A stretch of 64,000 bases of DNA. It comes from Bradyrhizobium lablabi (GTDB lineage Bacteria; Pseudomonadota; Alphaproteobacteria; Rhizobiales; Xanthobacteraceae). Shown here in pieces: positions 59,454 through 64,000 of this stretch (position 1 is the first letter of the stretch; each line of letters opens with the position of its first letter). The translations under genes and the position numbers were made by a program. Below the pieces are notes generated by a model, which had not been told where the DNA came from, made no database searches, and worked only from the letters and a program-made list of their open reading frames with translations. The stretch lies in the NCBI RefSeq assembly GCF_900141755.1, contig NZ_LT670844.1, positions 3,038,001 to 3,102,000 of the forward strand, in the 5' to 3' direction.

Positions 59454-59465
59454 CGCTCACCGGCC

Positions 59466-59603
59466 GTCATGCCCCGCCACCGGGTCTCGCCTTCGGCGAG
59501 CCCGATGACAGGCTCCAGCGGGGCATCCAGTACTCGGCGACGTCGAGATTCTTTCACTGCCGGCGGTGATTACTGGATCATCCGCTTTCGCGGATGATGA
59601 CAG
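59466..59603 (+). repeat. Intergenic palindromic repeat, family A copy 3
   Basis: GTCATGCCCCGCCACCGGG, an inner hairpin CTCGCCTTCGGCGAG, GGGGCATCCAGTACTCGGCG, then TTACTGGATCATCCGC and the end hairpin ATCCGCTTTCGCGGAT before GATGACAG. Core and order match the copies at 9866 and 30764, with an extra insert. It lies between convergent operons. Confidence 0.8.
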
Positions 59604-59616
59604 TGGTGGTGTGGCC

Positions 59617-60768
59617 TCACTTCGCCAGCACGTATTTCCCATCCTTCACCGTCAAGAGAATGCGCGAGCGGTCGTCGAGGCCGTAGCGGTCTTTGTCGGT
59701 GAAGTTGTAGACGCCCTGGCTGGCGGCAATGTCGCGTTCGCTGATCAATGCCTGGCGGATCGCCTCGCGGAATTCCAGCGTGCCGGGTTTTGCGGTTTTC
59801 AGCGCGACCGGGACGACGCGTTGGAGCACCAGGAACGCATCGTAGGAATGGCCGGCGAACTGGCTGCGGCTGTTCGCGCCGTATTTTGCCTCGTAGGCCT
59901 TGTCGAGCGCGAGGCCGGGCTTTTTCGTCAGCGCGCTGTCGGGCTGATCCTCGGGATCCATCACCGGCCCCGACGCCATCAGCACGCCCTCCGCCGCCGG
60001 ACCCGCGATGCGAATAAAATCCATGCTGGCGGCGCCGTGGGTCTGGTAGATCAGGCCCTTGTAGCCGCGCGCCCGCAACTCGGTCTGCGGCAGCCCCGCC
60101 GCGGTGCCGGAAGCGCCGACAAGAATGGCGTCGGGATTGGCGGCGACGAGCTTCAGCACCTGCCCGGTCACCGACGTGTCCGGCCGCGCAAAACGCTCTT
60201 CATCGGCCAGCGTCATGCCCATTGCGACGCCTTGCGACTTGAAATCGTTGAACCAGAGATCGCCGTAGGAATCGGAGTAGCCGATATAGCCGACGGTTTT
60301 GACGTTATGCGCCTTCATATGCTCGTACAGCACCTTGCCCATGATCGGGATCGGCTGCGGCATGGTCACCGACCATTTTGCGCGGTCCGGCGTGATCGGG
60401 AACGGCGACAGGCCGATATGGGGAATGCCGGCTTCGTTGGCGACATTGGATACCGCAATGGTCGGCGGCGTCGTCGACGAGCCCATGATGATGTCGGCCT
60501 TGGACTCCGTGACGAAGCGCCGCGCATTGGTGGTAGCGTTGGTCGGATCGCCGCCGTCGTCAAGCACGATGACCTTTAGCGGTACGCCGGCGATTTCCTT
60601 GGTCACGAAATCGAGCGCGTTGCGCTCGGGAATGCCAAGCGCCGCGCCCGGTCCGGTGGTCGTCAGCGTGATGCCGATGGTGATTTCATTGGTCTGTGCC
60701 GGCGCGGGCAACGCCGGCAGCGCAACCGACGCCGCAAGCACCGCAGCCGACAGATAAAACCTCTTCAT
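59617..60768 (-). CDS. ABC transporter substrate-binding protein (Liv type; aromatic acid candidate)
   Basis: 383 residues with a signal peptide (FYLSAAVLAASVALPALPAP, cleavage near APAQ). Mature start EITIGITLTTTGPGAALGIPE, later DPTNATTNARRFVTESKADIIMGSSTTP and GYIGYSDSYGDLWFNDF. It has the type I periplasmic binding fold and is not close to the three paralogues at 46162-50314. It resembles the binding proteins of aromatic acid transporters in this group, such as CouP of R. palustris; that is a family-level guess. It is the last gene of the ligase operon, with a 161-bp gap before it that holds a repeat. Confidence 0.9.
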   Translation of the reverse strand: MKRFYLSAAVLAASVALPALPAPAQTNEITIGITLTTTGPGAALGIPERNALDFVTKEIAGVPLKVIVLDDGGDPTNATTNARRFVTESKADIIMGSSTTPPTIAVSNVANEAGIPHIGLSPFPITPDRAKWSVTMPQPIPIMGKVLYEHMKAHNVKTVGYIGYSDSYGDLWFNDFKSQGVAMGMTLADEERFARPDTSVTGQVLKLVAANPDAILVGASGTAAGLPQTELRARGYKGLIYQTHGAASMDFIRIAGPAAEGVLMASGPVMDPEDQPDSALTKKPGLALDKAYEAKYGANSRSQFAGHSYDAFLVLQRVVPVALKTAKPGTLEFREAIRQALISERDIAASQGVYNFTDKDRYGLDDRSRILLTVKDGKYVLAK

Positions 60769-60808
60769 TGGATCCTCCCTTGGAATTGTTGTTCAGTCTC
60801 TTTGTTTG

Positions 60809-60855
60809 AGCATGATCTTTTCGGAAAACCGGTACCCACTTTTCCGGATCATGCT
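60809..60855 (+). repeat. Palindromic repeat, family D copy 2
   Basis: AGCATGATCTTTTCGGAAAA, CCGGTACCCACTTTTCC, GGATCATGCT: outer arms AGCATGATC and GATCATGCT, inner TTTTCGGAAAA-type complementarity. Contains the AAGTGGG-TACCGG core (inverted) of the copy at 21660. It lies inside the ligase operon between the thioesterase and binding-protein genes. Confidence 0.85.
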
Positions 60856-60929
60856 CTAGATCAAAATTCGCTTCGCAATTCAGCCCCTTCTTTAGGCGAT
60901 GCGCGTCGTTTGGTCACGCTCCCGGCTGA

Positions 60930-61349
60930 TCAGCCCCGCATGAACTTCGCAACGATCTCCTCCGGCACCGCTGCTGATTTCAGCTGCGACGGATCGTCGG
61001 GGTGACGGCCGACCAGCACGCGGGTCTCGAACGCCTCGATCGCCAGCGCCTCGCCCTTGAACACCTTGTGGGTCACCTCAAAACTCGATCGCTTAAAGCT
61101 TTCGACACGGCTCTCGATCGCGATCCAGTCGCCATGGGTGGATGCGATATGGAATTTCGCCCTTGTATCGACCATGGGAATGCCGACCAGGCCATATTTT
61201 TTGATGATGTCCTGCTTGGAAAAACCCGCCGCCTCGAACAGGATCGAGGTCGAATCGTCGAACATCTCGAAATAGCGCGGATAATAAACGATGTTGGCGG
61301 GGTCGCAGTCGCCCCACTGGATCTGCACATTCCTGCGGTTGACGAACAT
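60930..61349 (-). CDS. Hotdog-fold acyl-CoA thioesterase (4-hydroxybenzoyl-CoA thioesterase type)
   Basis: 139 residues. The N-terminus NVQIQWGDCDPANIVYYPRYFEMFD carries the catalytic motif GDCDPA of the Pseudomonas-type 4-hydroxybenzoyl-CoA thioesterase, in which the second aspartate (here Asp16) attacks the thioester. Later blocks, IPMVDTRAKFHIASTHGDW and GRHPDDPSQLKSAAVP, are also like that family. It is likely to free an aromatic acid from its CoA ester. Nine bases separate its start from the upstream SDR gene, so they are cotranscribed. The real acyl group is inferred from neighbours only. Confidence 0.88.
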   Translation of the reverse strand: MFVNRRNVQIQWGDCDPANIVYYPRYFEMFDDSTSILFEAAGFSKQDIIKKYGLVGIPMVDTRAKFHIASTHGDWIAIESRVESFKRSSFEVTHKVFKGEALAIEAFETRVLVGRHPDDPSQLKSAAVPEEIVAKFMRG

Positions 61350-61358
61350 GCAACGTGC

Positions 61359-62120
61359 CTAGCGCGGCGCCATGCGGAGCGCGGCGTCGAGCCGCACAAC
61401 TTCGCCGTTCAAATAAGGATTGTCGATCATGTGCAGCGCCAGCGAAGCGAACTCGTCGGCGTGCCCGAGCCGGCGCGGGAAAGGTATCGCCGCCGCCAAT
61501 GAGTCCTGCGCCTCCTGCGGCAGATTGGCCAAAAGCGGGGTGAGGAACAGCCCCGGTGCGATGGTCAGCACGCGAATGCCGAACTGCGCCAGTTCGCGCG
61601 CGATCGGCAAGGTCATCGCGACGATGCCGCCCTTTGACGCCGAATAGGCCGACTGTCCGATCTGACCGTCATAGGCCGCAACCGACGCGGTCGAGATCAC
61701 GACACCGCGCTCGCCGGTCGCAAGTGGCTCCAGTTTTGCCATCTCGGCGGTCGCAAGGCGGAGCATGTTGAACGAGCCGATCAAATTGACTTTTATCACT
61801 TTATCGAAATCGGCAAGCGGCATCGGGCCGTCCTTGCCGACCACCCGCTTGGCGACGCCGATGCCGGCGCAATTGATCAAGACCCGCGCCGGGCCATGGG
61901 CCTTGGCCGCCGCGGCGACGGCGGCTTCGGCGGAGGCTGCGTCGGAGACGTCGCAGACGATGGCCGTCCCTTTGATCTCGGCGGCGACGCTCTCGGCGAG
62001 TTTTGCGTTGAGGTCGCAGACGGCAACTTTTGCACCCTGCGCTGCTAGTCTTCGCGCGGTGGCGGCGCCCAGTCCCGATGCGCCCCCGGTGACGATGGCG
62101 GCCTGATCCTTTAACTGCAT
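61359..62120 (-). CDS. SDR family 3-hydroxyacyl-CoA dehydrogenase-like protein
   Basis: 253 residues. Classical SDR: TGGASGLGAATAR cofactor loop, the NAD-type aspartate in VAVCDLNAK, NCAGIGVAKR, serine in STASVAAYDG and YSASKGG with the Tyr-x-x-x-Lys pair. The blocks FNMLRLATAEMA, ERGVVISTASVAA, IAPGLFLTPLL and PFPRRLGHADEFASLALHMIDNPYLNGEVVRLD match the type-2 3-hydroxyacyl-CoA dehydrogenase (HSD17B10) group. It would oxidise a hydroxyacyl-CoA to the ketoacyl-CoA, fitting side-chain shortening between ligase and thioesterase. Confidence 0.9.
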   Translation of the reverse strand: MQLKDQAAIVTGGASGLGAATARRLAAQGAKVAVCDLNAKLAESVAAEIKGTAIVCDVSDAASAEAAVAAAAKAHGPARVLINCAGIGVAKRVVGKDGPMPLADFDKVIKVNLIGSFNMLRLATAEMAKLEPLATGERGVVISTASVAAYDGQIGQSAYSASKGGIVAMTLPIARELAQFGIRVLTIAPGLFLTPLLANLPQEAQDSLAAAIPFPRRLGHADEFASLALHMIDNPYLNGEVVRLDAALRMAPR

Positions 62121-62156
62121 GATGTCTCTCCCTGGCGGAATTGTTGTTGGGGTTGG

Positions 62157-64000
62157 CTAAAGCGTTATCACGTGCGCAGGCAGCGTTGGCGAATAAATCT
62201 CGTCGATCAGGCCGGCGCGATGATCCAGCACCGCGCGCTGGTTGATCGAGCCCTTGTCGGTGACTTCGCCGCGATCGATCGACAGCGGCGTGCCGAGCAG
62301 CACCGCGCGGGTGATCCGTGTCGACGATCCCGTCGCGGTCCCCAGGAATTTTGCAAACCGCTCGCGAAACGCGGATCGAATCAGGGGATCGGAGGCGGTC
62401 GCGGCAAGATCGTCGATCGGAAGCGTCGGATTGATCAGGCGGCAGCCGTCGAGATCGAGCACCACCAGCGCCGAAATCTCGTCGCGGTTGATGCCGGCGA
62501 TCACGACGTCGCGAACCAGCGGCGCGCAGGCCGCGACAAATCGCGCCCGCAGGGGGCCGACGCTGACCCAGGTGCCGCTGGCGAGCTTGAAATCCTCGGC
62601 GATGCGGCCGTCGAAATCGAAGCCGGCGCTGAAATCGTCCGAAACGACCGGTTTCAGCGCGTCGCCGAACTTATAAAAGCCTTCCTCGTCGAAGGCCGCG
62701 GCGGTCAATTGCGGCTGGCGCCAATAACCCGGTGTGACATTCGGCCCTTTGGCGCGAACCTCGAGCTTGCCGTTGTTGGGAACAAGCTTTGCGTCGTTAC
62801 CGGACACCGGCAGCCCGACATGGCCGGAGCGGCTGGTGGCAGGTTTTACGGACATGAAGAACGGCGCGGTCTCGGTGGCCCCCAAGCCGGTCAGCATGGG
62901 CACGCGGTATCCGGTCTCCTGCGCGCCGAGTTCATCAAGGCTGTTCCAGATAAACGGCGATAGCGCCGCGCCCGAGAAGAACATCGCATGCAGCCTTGCG
63001 AAGAATTTTGCGCGCAACGCCTTGTCGTCGCGCAAATAGGGCAGCAGCGATTCATACCCCTTCGGCACGTTGAAATAGACCGTCGGCGAAATCTCGCGCA
63101 AGTTACGCACGGTCTCCTCGATGCCGCCGGGCATCGGCTTGCCGGCGTCGAGATACATCGAGCCGCCGTTATAAAGCGTCAGCCCGATGTTGTGATTGCC
63201 CCCAAACGTGTGGTTCCACGGCAGCCAATCGACGATCACCGGCGGCTCGTCTTTGAGGAACGCCAGCGTCTCGCGAAGCATCACCTGATTGGCGCAGATC
63301 ATCCGCTGGGTGTTGATGACAGCCTTGGGATTGCCGGTCGAGCCCGATGTCAGCAGGAATTTTGCGATCGTATCCGGACCGATGGCGTCATGCGCGGCAT
63401 CAAGGTGCCGATGCTCCGGCGTCGCCAGCAACTCGCCGAGCATCGTCACATCGCGGCCGGGCACGCGGCCGTGCGCGGCCACGATCTCGGTGCCAAGGGA
63501 GACATTGGCTTCGAGCGCTTCCGCAAATTTCGTGGCGTCATCGGCGAACACGAGCCCGGGCGTCAACAGCTTCATCAGAAAAGCAAGCTTGCCGTAGTCT
63601 TTAGACACCAGCGAATAGGCCGGCGACACCGGGCAGAACGGAATGCCCGCATAGAGCGCACCGAACGCGACCAGCGCGTGGTCGATCGAATTGCCGGAGA
63701 GGATCACGACCGGCTTTTCCGCGGAGAGGCCGCGCGCGATCAGGCTCGAGGCAATGCGCCGGCTCGATACCAGCAATTCTCCGTAGGTGATTTGCCGCCA
63801 GCCGCCGCTCGCATCGCGCTCCGCCATGAAGACGCGGTTGGGCTCCGCCTTGGCCCAATGATGCAGGCGATCGGTCAATCGAACCGGATACTCGCCGAGC
63901 GCCATTTTCGGGCGGAGATAGATCGTGCCGTCGCTGCGGCGGTCGATTGCGACGTCGGGGTCGCCGAACGAGATCGGGCGCAGCGGCGCGTCGCTGCGCG
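62157..64000 (-). CDS. Feruloyl-CoA synthetase-like acyl-CoA ligase, 5' end beyond the window
   Basis: About 613 residues are visible; an internal ATG at 63905 is not the true start, because the frame stays open to the right edge with family sequence (SDAPLRPISFGDPDVAIDRR, then DGTIYLRPKMALGEYP). AMP-forming ligase with the ATP motif LLTSGSTGNPKAVINTQRM, DWLPWNHTFGGNHNIG, GLGATETAPF, GPNVTPGYWRQP, and FDGRIAEDFKLASGTWVSVGP. The last, with its ASGTWVSV in place of a nucleotide-loop aspartate/arginine run, is typical of feruloyl-CoA synthetases. It activates an aromatic or aryl-propenoic acid with CoA and ATP. It is the first visible gene of the minus-strand operon. Confidence 0.88.
   Translation of the reverse strand, partial: RSDAPLRPISFGDPDVAIDRRSDGTIYLRPKMALGEYPVRLTDRLHHWAKAEPNRVFMAERDASGGWRQITYGELLVSSRRIASSLIARGLSAEKPVVILSGNSIDHALVAFGALYAGIPFCPVSPAYSLVSKDYGKLAFLMKLLTPGLVFADDATKFAEALEANVSLGTEIVAAHGRVPGRDVTMLGELLATPEHRHLDAAHDAIGPDTIAKFLLTSGSTGNPKAVINTQRMICANQVMLRETLAFLKDEPPVIVDWLPWNHTFGGNHNIGLTLYNGGSMYLDAGKPMPGGIEETVRNLREISPTVYFNVPKGYESLLPYLRDDKALRAKFFARLHAMFFSGAALSPFIWNSLDELGAQETGYRVPMLTGLGATETAPFFMSVKPATSRSGHVGLPVSGNDAKLVPNNGKLEVRAKGPNVTPGYWRQPQLTAAAFDEEGFYKFGDALKPVVSDDFSAGFDFDGRIAEDFKLASGTWVSVGPLRARFVAACAPLVRDVVIAGINRDEISALVVLDLDGCRLINPTLPIDDLAATASDPLIRSAFRERFAKFLGTATGSSTRITRAVLLGTPLSIDRGEVTDKGSINQRAVLDHRAGLIDEIYSPTLPAHVITL

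Overview
The window is chromosomal DNA from an alphaproteobacterium of the Bradyrhizobium/Rhodopseudomonas group (Nitrobacteraceae). It is GC-rich. The evidence is family resemblance recalled from memory: a CycM-type cytochrome next to kdsB and a prephenate dehydratase, a pim-like dicarboxylate beta-oxidation cluster, many Liv-type ABC transporters, and short palindromic repeats of the kind common in Rhizobiales. No tRNA, rRNA, CRISPR, insertion sequence or phage gene was seen.

Layout. 1-1086 (minus): end of a multi-pass membrane protein and a sterol desaturase-family hydroxylase. 1404-10835: a Flp/Tad pilus locus (pilin, cpaA, a cpaB reduced to its two ends, cpaC-D-E-F, tadB, tadC, and convergent tadD). 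11154-13783: a small membrane protein, an M17 aminopeptidase and an overlapping NlpC/P60 peptidase. 13788-21529 (minus): a Yej-type peptide ABC importer with two tandem binding proteins. 21839-24393: cycM, kdsB, prephenate dehydratase. 24532-30751: a luciferase-like monooxygenase, then metF-metH. 30892-34689: glutathione transferase, a hypothetical protein, glpK, an SDR. 34873-41630 (minus): pim-like genes for CoA ligation, dehydrogenation, hydration and second oxidation of dicarboxylic/fatty acids, with no thiolase; a divergent IclR regulator follows. 42731-50314: livGFHM plus three tandem paralogous binding proteins. 50586-55126: glycerate 2-kinase, a class III adenylate cyclase with an N-terminal four-cysteine motif, and a PAS-PAS-GGDEF-EAL protein. 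55186-64000: a MarR regulator divergent from a second Liv-type transporter (including a permease-ATPase fusion), facing an opposing operon of a feruloyl-CoA synthetase-like ligase (cut by the window end), an SDR, a hotdog thioesterase and a periplasmic binding protein.

How the parts work together. Two regions pair CoA-ester catabolism with Liv-type uptake: the pim-like/IclR/livGFHM block and the MarR/liv/ligase block. The second looks like a self-contained uptake and activation system for an aromatic or aryl-aliphatic acid. The Tad genes and the c-di-GMP protein have near-CtrA motifs upstream, suggesting (weakly) cell-cycle control of surface attachment.

No wholly new system was identified. 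The observations most worth checking are the shortened cpaB, the pim operon without its thiolase, the divergent overlapping promoters at the MarR gene, an IclR-like operator, the triplicated binding proteins with conserved spacers, the LivM-LivG fusion and its enlarged LivH partner, and the several families of intergenic palindromes, one of which forms the end of kdsB.
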